Shown here: piece by piece, positions 42,372 to 49,705 of the stretch
How positions within the stretch are numbered: position 1 is the first letter of the stretch
Layout: every line of letters starts with the position of its first letter
Assembly: GCA_900468535.1 (NCBI GenBank)
Contig: UBTY01000035.1
Coordinates: 62,001 to 126,000 of the forward strand
DNA length: 64,000 nucleotides
Reading direction: 5' to 3'
Source of the DNA: Hyphomicrobiales bacterium
Lineage (GTDB): Bacteria > Pseudomonadota > Alphaproteobacteria > Rhizobiales > Rhizobiaceae
Made by a program: the position numbers and the translations under genes
The notes under the pieces: model-generated
What the model saw: the letters and a program-made list of their open reading frames with translations, nothing else
Told to the model about the DNA's origin: nothing
The model's database searches: none

Positions 42372-43046
42372 TTGAATATCCGCTTCGAAAGCGCAGAGGT
42401 CCGGTATGGCTCGCGCGTTGCGCTCCTGCCGTTGAGCCTGGAACTGACCGAGCGGCGCATCGGCGTCATCGGCTTGAACGGCTCCGGAAAGACGACGTTT
42501 GCGCGTCTCATCAACGGCCTGACCAAGCCAACCGGCGGCCGCGTCATCGTCAATGGCCGCGACACGTCCGAGGACAAGTCGGTTTCGACAGATGTCGGCT
42601 TTATCTTCCAGTCGCCGCAGAACCAGATCATCCTGCCGATCGTTCGTGACGACATCGCGTTCGGCCTGAAAAGCCGGGGCTTCAGCAAAACCGAGATCGA
42701 CACGCGGGTTGACGCCGTTTTACGCCGTTTCAAGGCCGAGCACCTGGCGGACAGGCGGGCACACGAGCTTTCGGGTGGAGAGTTGCAGCTTGCGGCATTG
42801 TGCTCGGTCCTTTCTACCGGACCCAGCATCCTTATCCTGGACGAGCCGACCAATCAGCTCGACCTCAGAAATCGCGGCTATGTGCAGAGACTGGTCGAAG
42901 ACCTGACCGAAAGCGCGATCGTCATTACCCACGATCTCGATCTTCTCTCCGGATACGAGCGGGTGCTGGTGTTTCACCAGGGCGCGCTCGTCGCCGACGC
43001 GGCGGCAGCCGACGCCGTCCGTTATTACAGGGAGATCGCTGCCTGA
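42372..43046 (+). CDS. bioM: Biotin importer ATPase subunit
   Basis: A 224-aa ECF-type ABC ATPase that powers biotin uptake with BioN and BioY. Walker A GLNGSGKTT lies near residue 36, the Q-loop FIFQSPQNQII near 80, the signature LSGGELQLAAL near 134 and Walker B ILILDEPTNQLDL near 155. I start at TTG 42372 (NIRFESAEVRYG), preceded by CGGGGGA; longer in-frame options run back into the divergent YcaQ gene. The stop overlaps the bioN start. Confidence 0.92.
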   Translation: MNIRFESAEVRYGSRVALLPLSLELTERRIGVIGLNGSGKTTFARLINGLTKPTGGRVIVNGRDTSEDKSVSTDVGFIFQSPQNQIILPIVRDDIAFGLKSRGFSKTEIDTRVDAVLRRFKAEHLADRRAHELSGGELQLAALCSVLSTGPSILILDEPTNQLDLRNRGYVQRLVEDLTESAIVITHDLDLLSGYERVLVFHQGALVADAAAADAVRYYREIAA

Positions 43047-43654
43047 TGCAGTCGCTCTTCGTCGAAGGCCACAGCCTCATGCATCGGCTCAGCGCGCGGG
43101 CCAAGCTCCTCATTCTTGCGGTTCTCGGCGTCGTCCTGTTTGTCACGGCAAATATTGCCGTCCTTGGAACGGCCGTGCTCCTGACGGCTGCGGTCTATTT
43201 TACGCTCGGGCTACCCTTCAAGGCCGCTTTCGCGCGATTGAAACCGATCCTGCTGACGATCGTAGTCGTGGCGCTGTTCAGCCTCGCATTCAACCCCTGG
43301 CATCAGGCCGTCGTCGCGCTGCTACGCCTTACCGCGCTGATGTTGTTTGCCGCGAGCGTGACGGCAACAACCACGATCGCCGCGTTCATCGATGAAGTGA
43401 CCGCACTCGCCCGCCCGCTTGAGCGTGCCCGGCTCGTTCGTGCCGATGATATCGGTCTCGCCGTGGGTCTCGTCGTTCGCTTCGTGCCGGAAATTCTCAG
43501 CCGCTACCAGGCAATACGCGAGGCCCATGCGGCGCGTGGCCTGAAGGTGCGACCGACCACCATCCTTGTGCCGCTTCTCATCCTGACGCTTCGGGATGCG
43601 GATAATATCGCAGCCGCGATTGACGCACGCGGCATTCGGCGGCATGTGATTTAG
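43046..43654 (+). CDS. bioN: Biotin importer T-component (transmembrane coupling protein)
   Basis: A 202-aa CbiQ/EcfT-type protein with five or so hydrophobic helices between residues 20 and 130. It ends in the cytosolic coupling region that carries the two Ala-Arg-Gly signatures of this family, HAARGLKVRP near 170 and IDARGIRRH near 195. ATG 43046 shares its A with the TGA of bioM, so translation is coupled. A longer frame lies inside bioM and is not credible. Confidence 0.92.
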   Translation: MQSLFVEGHSLMHRLSARAKLLILAVLGVVLFVTANIAVLGTAVLLTAAVYFTLGLPFKAAFARLKPILLTIVVVALFSLAFNPWHQAVVALLRLTALMLFAASVTATTTIAAFIDEVTALARPLERARLVRADDIGLAVGLVVRFVPEILSRYQAIREAHAARGLKVRPTTILVPLLILTLRDADNIAAAIDARGIRRHVI

Positions 43655-43678
43655 CCTGTCGTCAATTACGGAGCCCAC

Positions 43679-44242
43679 ATGAGCACTCGCGACCTCGTTC
43701 TCTGCGCCCTCTTCGCCGCGATCATCGTCGCGCTCGGCATTCTTCCGCCGATCACGCTCGGCTTCATTCCGGTGCCGATCACCGCCCAGTCGCTTGGCGT
43801 CATGATGGCTGGTGTCGTGCTCGGCGCGCGCCGTGGCACCGTCGCGGTTCTCATCGTGCTGGTGCTCGTCGCGATCGGCCTGCCCGTGCTGTCAGGCGGA
43901 CGCGGTGGACTTGCAGCCTTCGCCGCGCCGACATCGGGCTTCCTGATGGGCTGGGTGCTGGCGGCATTCACCACCGGCTATCTCAGCGAACGGCTTGTCA
44001 ACCCAGATCAGAACGCGACCATGCAGGCGATCGGCTTCTTCCTTGCCGCCATGATCGGCGGCATCGTCGTTCTCTACGCCTGCGGTATCAGCTATCTCGC
44101 TGTCGTTGGCGGGCTCGGTTTCAGCAAGGCCTTCTTCGGCTCGATGGCTTTCATCCCTGGCGACGTCATCAAGGCCTTTGTTGCCGCGCTGGTCGGCCGC
44201 GCCGTCATGGCCGGTTACCCGCTGCTGCCGGCGCGACGTTAG
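43679..44242 (+). CDS. bioY: Biotin transporter substrate-binding S-component
   Basis: A 187-aa BioY membrane protein with six hydrophobic segments that binds biotin. Family segments: LCALFAAIIVALGILPPITLGFIPVPITAQSLGVMMAGVVLGARRG at the start, GLPVLSGGRGGLAAFAAPTSGFLMGWVL near 62-90, and GMAFIPGDVIKAFVAALVGRAV near the end. It lies 24 bases after bioN. No biotin synthesis genes are nearby, so the operon serves uptake. I looked for a BioR-type box upstream of bioM and found none that was convincing. Confidence 0.93.
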   Translation: MSTRDLVLCALFAAIIVALGILPPITLGFIPVPITAQSLGVMMAGVVLGARRGTVAVLIVLVLVAIGLPVLSGGRGGLAAFAAPTSGFLMGWVLAAFTTGYLSERLVNPDQNATMQAIGFFLAAMIGGIVVLYACGISYLAVVGGLGFSKAFFGSMAFIPGDVIKAFVAALVGRAVMAGYPLLPARR

Positions 44243-44640
44243 TTTACGAAGCCGTAAAGCCAGTCGCGCGTCACTTCGGGAAGCTCGACTGGCGTCCTAT
44301 CCTCGGGCGAGAGCGCTCGCCAGACGATCTCGACCTCGGCGGCACGTTCGCCTCCCATGTCGACGCTGATCATGAAGCCCACCGACCGCATGCCGATCTT
44401 GTCGACCGATGCGGTGAAAACAACCTTCTCGTCATAGTGCAAGGGTCGACGCAGGGTGCAGGTCGCCTTGCTCGCAACGTAAACCGGCTCATCGGCAACC
44501 GCGGGCCGGAGCGACCAGAAATTGGCCAGAACTGACTCCGCATGGGAGATGTAGGATCCCAGGAACATCCGGCCGTTCATATCGACGTCCCGGAAGGGAA
44601 CATGCATCTGCACGGAGTTGGAGCGCGTGGTCGAGTTCAT
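44239..44640 (-). CDS. Hotdog-fold (4HBT) acyl-CoA thioesterase-like protein
   Basis: A 133-aa hotdog-fold protein. The catalytic-loop motif of 4HBT thioesterases (DxDxxGHxxNxxY) appears as VPFRDVDMNGRMFLGSYISHAES, so the usual His after Gly is Arg here. Later strands RPLHYDEKVVFTASVDKIGMRSVGF fit the fold. Substrate unknown. The stop overlaps the bioY stop by 4 bases (convergent). ATG 44640 has a weak ribosome site; the internal Met at 44607 is an alternative. Much longer in-frame extension upstream is antisense to the next gene and rejected. Confidence 0.8.
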   Translation of the reverse strand: MNSTTRSNSVQMHVPFRDVDMNGRMFLGSYISHAESVLANFWSLRPAVADEPVYVASKATCTLRRPLHYDEKVVFTASVDKIGMRSVGFMISVDMGGERAAEVEIVWRALSPEDRTPVELPEVTRDWLYGFVN

Positions 44641-44799
44641 TGATCTTTTTACCGAATTCCCCACCAGCGAGAGTAGCGTCGCCGGCTCGTTAAGTAAACG
44701 GACGCGGTGACGGGAGCGCGACAAAGCGGCTTGTTGAAATCGGGTCCGCACGCGCCATCTGGTGTGGATCATGACGGGACCGGGAGATAGAGTGAAGAG

Positions 44800-45735
44800 A
44801 TGAGCACCCGCCTTTACGAACATCCGATCTTCCTCGACCACACCACGCCCGAGGGCCACCCCGAGCGCTCCGATCGCCTGCGCGCGCTCAACGTCGCGCT
44901 CGGGCATCCGAACTTCGAGCGGCTCGAGCGCAAGCAGGCACCACAGGCGAACGAAGATGCCGTTCTGCTCGCCCACCCCGAAGAGCATCTGCTGGCTGTC
45001 ATGCGGCAGATTCCCGAAGAGGACGGTGAGATCAATCAGCTCGAGGCTGATACCTATGCCAGCCCGAAGAGCCTGCAGGCAGCCTTGACGGGTGTGGGCG
45101 CGGCGATGGCCGGAATTGACGACGTCTTCACCGGCAAGGCCGACAACGTCTTCGTCGCTTCGCGGCCGCCCGGACACCACGCCGAAAAATCCAAGGCGAT
45201 GGGCTTCTGCTTCTTCAACAATGCCGCGATCGCCGCGCGCCACGCGCAGCGGGCCTATGGCGCTGAGCGTGTCGCTATCGTCGATTGGGATGTTCACCAC
45301 GGGAACGGCACGCAGGACATCTTCTGGGACGACCCCTCGGTGCTCTTCTGCTCGACGCACCAGATGCCGCTTTACCCAGGCAGCGGAGCGAAGGACGAGA
45401 GCGGCAAGCACGGAACGATCGTCAACGCGCCGCTGTCGCCCAATGTCGGCAGCGATCATTTTCGCGAAGCGTTCAAATCGCGGGTGCTGCCGGCGCTGTT
45501 CGATTTTCGGCCGGACCTGATCATCATCTCCGCCGGCTTCGATGCGCATCACCGCGATCCCCTGGCGCAGATCAACCTCGTTGGCGAGGATTTCGACTGG
45601 GCAACCGGGCGCTTGCTCGAGGTCGCGGACAAAAGTGCCGGCAACCGGGTCGTCAGCCTGCTCGAAGGTGGCTATGATCTCGAAGGCCTCGCCGAATCGG
45701 CCGGCCTGCATATTCTTAGAATGATGAAGGGTTGA
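44800..45735 (+). CDS. Histone deacetylase family protein (acetylpolyamine or acetyl-lysine amidohydrolase-like)
   Basis: This 311-aa zinc-dependent deacetylase has FVASRPPGHHAEKSKAMGFCFFNN near residue 125 (catalytic His-His pair), VDWDVHHGNGTQDIFW near 165 (zinc Asp and His), ISAGFDAHHRDPLAQINL near 245 (second zinc Asp) and LEGGYDLEGLA near 288. Bacterial members act on acetylated polyamines, lysines or other small amides. It lies directly upstream of xseB, and their spacing (2 bases) implies co-transcription. Confidence 0.93.
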   Translation: MSTRLYEHPIFLDHTTPEGHPERSDRLRALNVALGHPNFERLERKQAPQANEDAVLLAHPEEHLLAVMRQIPEEDGEINQLEADTYASPKSLQAALTGVGAAMAGIDDVFTGKADNVFVASRPPGHHAEKSKAMGFCFFNNAAIAARHAQRAYGAERVAIVDWDVHHGNGTQDIFWDDPSVLFCSTHQMPLYPGSGAKDESGKHGTIVNAPLSPNVGSDHFREAFKSRVLPALFDFRPDLIIISAGFDAHHRDPLAQINLVGEDFDWATGRLLEVADKSAGNRVVSLLEGGYDLEGLAESAGLHILRMMKG

Positions 45736-45737
45736 GT

Positions 45738-45989
45738 ATGACTGACAGCGCCAAGCCGGAGGTTTCCGGTCTTTCCTTCGAGAAGGCCGTTGCCGAACTC
45801 GAAAGCATCGTGGCCCGTCTTGAACGTGGCGACGTGGCGCTGGATGAATCCATCGAGATCTACGAGCGTGGCGAAGCGCTGAAGAAGCACTGCGAAACGC
45901 TGCTGTCAGCCGCTGAAAACCGTATCGAGAAGATCCGCCTCGACCGCGCTGGCAAGCCGCAGGGCGTAGAGCCGCTGGACGGAGCGTAA
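45738..45989 (+). CDS. xseB: Exodeoxyribonuclease VII small subunit
   Basis: An 83-aa XseB that supports the large subunit XseA in degrading single-stranded DNA. Conserved features: LSFEKAVAELESIVARLERGDVALDESIEIYERGEALKKHCE, with the ELE..V..LE.G...L..S...YE.G..L pattern, and a C-terminal AAENRIEKIRL. ATG 45738 follows AAGG, 2 bases after the deacetylase stop. xseA is not in the window. Confidence 0.95.
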   Translation: MTDSAKPEVSGLSFEKAVAELESIVARLERGDVALDESIEIYERGEALKKHCETLLSAAENRIEKIRLDRAGKPQGVEPLDGA

Positions 45990-46027
45990 GCAGACGCAAC
46001 TGAAATCGTCATCATTCTGAACGGAGC

Positions 46028-46052
46028 GTCGCCTTTCGGGCGACAAGTTTTC
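46028..46052 (+). terminator. Rho-independent terminator after xseB
   Basis: Stem GTCGCC (46028-46033) and GGCGAC (46039-46044) with loop TTTCG, followed by AAGTTTTCC. It ends the HDAC-xseB transcript 39 bases after the stop. Confidence 0.7.
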
Positions 46053-46109
46053 CTAGTCCGCGATCGTCAATGGGGCTAGCGTAGAACGAACGCTCATCGG
46101 AGACCTGCG

Positions 46110-47033
46110 ATGTCCTTCTTCCCCGGTAAAGACCCCCTGCCCGGCGACGCCTTCGCCTGCGACGCGATCGAAAACCTCATCATTCCGCGCACCAGCGACC
46201 TTGGCGGGTTTCAGGTGCGGCGGGCGCTGCCAACCCGAGAGCGGCGGCTCGTGGGACCATTCATCTTCTTCGACCGCATGGGGCCCGCGATCCTGAAGCC
46301 GAACGAGGCGCTCGACGTGCGGCCGCATCCGCATATCGGGCTGTCCACGGTCACCTACCTGTTCGACGGCGAAATCCGCCACCTCGACAGCCTTGGCACC
46401 GAGAAGGTCATCCGGCCCGGCGACATCAACCTGATGACGGCTGGACGCGGGATCGTCCATTCCGAGCGCACGCCTGACAATCTGCGCGGCCATCCGCTGC
46501 TGATGTCGGGCCTGCAGACCTGGCTGGCGCTGCCCGATGACAAGGAGGAGATCGATCCCTCCTTTGCGCACACCGAAAAGACCGACATGCCTATCATCGA
46601 CGAGCGTGGCATGCGCGGACGCGTCGTTATCGGGTCGTTTGGGGGCTTGTCCTCGCCGGTGAAGGTCTTCTCGGACACGCTCTATGTCGACATCAGTCTC
46701 GAACCCGGCATGAAATTCCCCTTCGCCGCTGATCACGAGGAGCGCGCCGCTTACGTGCTCTCAGGCGAAGTCGTGATATCGGGCGATACGTTTGCCGCCG
46801 ACCAACTGCTCGTCTTCCGTCCCGGCGACCAGATCACGCTCGAAGCGGGCAGCCAGGGCTGTCATCTCATGCTGTTCGGCGGAGCGGCGCTGAACTCGAA
46901 ACGCTACATCTGGTGGAACTTCGTTTCCTCCTCGAAAGAGCGCATCGAAAAGGCGAAGGAAGAGTGGCGGACCGGCAAGTTCGACATCGTTCCGGGGGAC
47001 GAAGAAGAATTCATACCTTTGCCCGAAGGCTGA
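46110..47033 (+). CDS. Pirin family protein
   Basis: A 307-aa bicupin of the pirin family. The N-terminal cupin has the metal-binding DVRPHPHIGLSTVTYLFDGEIRHLDSLG near residue 70 (two His) and GRGIVHSERT near 113 (His and Glu), so the metal site looks intact. The second cupin has VLSGEVVISGD and FRPGDQITLEAGSQGCHLMLFGG. Bacterial pirins have been linked to quercetin 2,3-dioxygenase activity or to control of central metabolism; no specific role is indicated here. It is followed by the dxs leader. Confidence 0.92.
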   Translation: MSFFPGKDPLPGDAFACDAIENLIIPRTSDLGGFQVRRALPTRERRLVGPFIFFDRMGPAILKPNEALDVRPHPHIGLSTVTYLFDGEIRHLDSLGTEKVIRPGDINLMTAGRGIVHSERTPDNLRGHPLLMSGLQTWLALPDDKEEIDPSFAHTEKTDMPIIDERGMRGRVVIGSFGGLSSPVKVFSDTLYVDISLEPGMKFPFAADHEERAAYVLSGEVVISGDTFAADQLLVFRPGDQITLEAGSQGCHLMLFGGAALNSKRYIWWNFVSSSKERIEKAKEEWRTGKFDIVPGDEEEFIPLPEG

Positions 47034-47040
47034 TCTCCTC

Positions 47041-47052
47041 TAGAAAGGAGGT
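47041..47052 (+). promoter_or_regulatory. Extended Shine-Dalgarno-like motif in the dxs leader
   Basis: TAGAAAGGAGGT is complementary over 12 bases to the 3' end of alphaproteobacterial 16S rRNA. It sits 88 bases before the dxs GTG, too far to serve that start directly. The first possible start after it is TTG 47063 (11-base gap), which opens a 26-codon basic ORF (KSTFFTAIYGLKASRPRKTR...) whose TGA overlaps the dxs GTG. Confidence 0.4.
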
Positions 47053-47139
47053 ACAGCCGTTCTTGAAATCGACTTTTTTCACCGCAATTTATGGCTTAAA
47101 GGCATCCCGCCCAAGAAAGACAAGAAAGAGCGCCCACCC

Positions 47140-49062
47140 GTGACACAACCGCCGAAGACGCCGCTGCTGGACAAGGTTGCCTATCCAGCCGACCTCCGAA
47201 AGCTGGAGGATCGCGACCTGCCGCAGCTTGCGCGCGAGGTTCGCGACGAGATGATCGATGCGGTATCGAAGACCGGCGGGCATCTGGGCGCCGGTCTTGG
47301 CGTTGTCGAACTGACTATCGCCATCCACAACGTGTTCAACACGCCCGAAGATCGGCTGATCTTCGATGTCGGGCATCAGTGCTATCCGCACAAGATCCTC
47401 ACAGGTCGTCGTGACCGGATCCGTACGTTGCGCCAGGAAGACGGCCTCTCCGGCTTCACGCGCCGCGCCGAAAGCGAATACGACCCCTTCGGCGCCGCGC
47501 ACTCCTCGACGTCGATTTCCGCGGGCCTCGGCATGGCAGTTGCGTCCGACCTCGACAAGACGGACCGCCGCGTGATCGCCGTGATCGGCGATGGCGCGAT
47601 GTCGGCCGGGATGGCCTATGAAGCCCTGAACAACGCCGGCGCGCTCGACGCCCGGCTGATCGTCATCCTCAACGACAACGACATGTCGATCGCGCCGCCG
47701 ACGGGTGCGATGAGCGCCTATCTCGCACGCCTTGCATCCGGACGCACCTACATGGGCTTCCGCGATTTCGGCAAGAAGCTGACAGCCTATCTCGGCAAGA
47801 ATGTCGACCGCGCCATCACCCGCGCCGTCGAGCACGCGCGGGGCTATGTGACCGGCGGGACAATGTTCGAGGAGATGGGTTTCTACCACATCGGCCCGAT
47901 CGACGGTCACTCCTTCGAACATCTGCTCCCGGTGTTGCGTAATGTGCGCGACCACGCCAACGGCCCGGTTCTGATCCATGTCGTGACGCAGAAGGGCAAG
48001 GGCTACGCACCTGCCGAAGCCGCGGCTGACAAGTATCACGGCGTCAACAAGTTCGACGTCATCACCGGCGCGCAGGCGAAGGTAAAGCCGAATGCGCCGA
48101 GCTATACGAGCGTCTTCGCCGAATCGCTGGTGCAGGAAGCCGAGCTCGACGACAAGATTGTCGGCATCACCGCCGCCATGCCGAATGGTACCGGCCTCGA
48201 CAAGCTCGCCAGCGTCTTCCCGTCGCGTTGCTTCGATGTCGGGATTGCCGAGCAGCATGCGGTGACATTCGCGGCCGGCCTTGCCGCCGAAGGCTTCAAG
48301 CCGTTTGCCGCACTCTACTCGACTTTCCTGCAGCGTGCTTACGACCAGGTTGTCCACGATGTCGCGATCCAGGGCCTGCCGGTTCGCTTCCCGATCGACC
48401 GCGCCGGTTTCGTCGGCGCCGATGGTCCGACGCATGCAGGCTCGTTCGATACGGCGTTCCTGGCCACCCTGCCCGGCTTCGTCGTCATGGCAGCGTCCGA
48501 TGAGGCTGAACTGAAGCATATGGTGCGGACCGCCGCTGCCTATGATGCCGGCCCGATTTCGTTCCGCTATCCGCGCGGCGAAGGCGTCGGCATCGAGATG
48601 CCCGTTCGCGGCGAGATCCTGCAGATCGGCAAGGGCCGCGTCGTCAAGGAAGGTGCCAAGGTGGCGCTGCTCTCCTTCGGGACCCGGCTCGCCGACTGTT
48701 TGCTTGCCGCCGAAGATCTGGATGCAGCCGGTCTTTCGACCACGGTTGCCGATGCACGCTTCGCCAAGCCGCTCGATCATGATCTGATCCGCCAGCTTGC
48801 CCGCCACCACGAGATCCTGATCACGGTCGAGGAAGGCTCCGTCGGCGGCTTCGGCAGCCAGGTCATGCAGTTCCTGTCGACAGACGGCCTGCTGGACAAC
48901 GGCTTGAAGATTCGCTCGCTTGTGATGCCCGATCTCTGGATGGAGCAGGCAAAGCCCGAGGTGATGAACGCCCATGCCGGTCTCGACCGCGCCGGGATCG
49001 TCTCAACCGTCTTCCGGGTGCTCGGACGCCCCGCAGCCTTCGGCGTCGGCGCCGCCGGCTAG
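47140..49062 (+). CDS. dxs: 1-deoxy-D-xylulose-5-phosphate synthase
   Basis: This 640-aa thiamine diphosphate enzyme condenses pyruvate and glyceraldehyde 3-phosphate, the first and flux-setting step of the MEP isoprenoid pathway. Motifs: GGHLGAGLGVVELT near 46, DVGHQCYPHKILTGR near 76, the ThDP site GDGAMSAGMAYEALNNAG near 150, catalytic Glu in VGIAEQHAVTFAAGLA near 368, and the C-terminal transketolase domain. The GTG start matches the family N-terminus (LLDKVAYPADLR). The start overlaps the stop of a possible leader ORF. ispH of the same pathway is at 14-15 kb. Confidence 0.97.
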   Translation: MTQPPKTPLLDKVAYPADLRKLEDRDLPQLAREVRDEMIDAVSKTGGHLGAGLGVVELTIAIHNVFNTPEDRLIFDVGHQCYPHKILTGRRDRIRTLRQEDGLSGFTRRAESEYDPFGAAHSSTSISAGLGMAVASDLDKTDRRVIAVIGDGAMSAGMAYEALNNAGALDARLIVILNDNDMSIAPPTGAMSAYLARLASGRTYMGFRDFGKKLTAYLGKNVDRAITRAVEHARGYVTGGTMFEEMGFYHIGPIDGHSFEHLLPVLRNVRDHANGPVLIHVVTQKGKGYAPAEAAADKYHGVNKFDVITGAQAKVKPNAPSYTSVFAESLVQEAELDDKIVGITAAMPNGTGLDKLASVFPSRCFDVGIAEQHAVTFAAGLAAEGFKPFAALYSTFLQRAYDQVVHDVAIQGLPVRFPIDRAGFVGADGPTHAGSFDTAFLATLPGFVVMAASDEAELKHMVRTAAAYDAGPISFRYPRGEGVGIEMPVRGEILQIGKGRVVKEGAKVALLSFGTRLADCLLAAEDLDAAGLSTTVADARFAKPLDHDLIRQLARHHEILITVEEGSVGGFGSQVMQFLSTDGLLDNGLKIRSLVMPDLWMEQAKPEVMNAHAGLDRAGIVSTVFRVLGRPAAFGVGAAG

Positions 49063-49110
49063 TCCGGCGGAGAAGCGCGAGCTCCCACAGCCCTTTGACT
49101 TTTATCGCGA

Positions 49111-49509
49111 CTAGTCGGGAGAATTGAAAACGGCTTCGATATGGTGACCATCCGGGTCGACCACGAAGGCCGCGAAGTAGTGCGGTCCGTAGTGGGCACG
49201 AAGACCAGGCGGCCCGTTGTCGATACCTCCGTGTGCGATCGCCGCCTCATGAAAGTTGGTGACTGCTCGTCTGCTCGTGGAGGCGAAGGCCAAATGAAAG
49301 CCGCGACCGGGGGAGCTCTGTCCCTCCGGGCATAACTTGATCGCGAACTTATCGCCGCCGCCGGCAATTCCGTAGCCGACCGCCTGATCTGCCTCTCCGG
49401 GCCTCAGATCCTCCCAGACACGACTGTAGCCAAGGGGCGCAAGAGCAGCGTCATAGAAGGCGGCTGAACGTTCGATGTTTGAGACGCCGAAAGAGATGTG
49501 ATGAAGCAT
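49111..49509 (-). CDS. VOC (glyoxalase/bleomycin resistance) family protein
   Basis: A 132-aa vicinal oxygen chelate protein with two beta-alpha-beta-beta-beta modules: MLHHISFGVSNIERSAAFYDAALAPLGYSRVW at the start and FHEAAIAHGGIDNGPPGLRAHYGPHYFAAFVVDPDGHHIEAVF at the end. His4 and the C-terminal Glu sit at the usual metal positions. Substrate unknown. The frame extends upstream to 49662 without family similarity, so ATG 49509 is used. It converges with dxs. Confidence 0.86.
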   Translation of the reverse strand: MLHHISFGVSNIERSAAFYDAALAPLGYSRVWEDLRPGEADQAVGYGIAGGGDKFAIKLCPEGQSSPGRGFHLAFASTSRRAVTNFHEAAIAHGGIDNGPPGLRAHYGPHYFAAFVVDPDGHHIEAVFNSPD

Positions 49510-49593
49510 GTATTCGCAATCTCCTATGGCCGGGGATTCCTCGTCGCACCGTAGAACAAGCCTCCGCTTAAACCTACGAAATATCTTCGGAAA

Positions 49594-49628
49594 CGAAAAC
49601 CGCTCGCAGTGGCTTGCTGCGAGCGGTT
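49594..49628 (-). terminator. Terminator of the first MCP gene
   Basis: On the minus strand a perfect 12-bp stem, AACCGCTCGCAG / CTGCGAGCGGTT with a 7-base loop, is followed by TTTTCG. It lies about 80 bases after the stop of the MCP gene at 49706. Confidence 0.75.
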
Positions 49629-49705
49629 CACTTTTCTCCCCAGTACCGATTTCCACCTTCAAGGAAGTGGCTATCCAGAAACGGAGCTTTTCCTTTTCTT
49701 CAGCC

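Noticed and set aside
44641..45999. N-terminal extension of the thioesterase frame to about 586 codons
   Set aside because: The extension is antisense to the HDAC and xseB genes and has no similarity to thioesterases; ATG 44640 gives a normal-length protein.
47089..48975. 628-codon open frame antisense to dxs
   Set aside because: Entirely contained over a gene with all Dxs motifs; composition of the antisense product is His/Arg/Asp-rich without recognisable domain.
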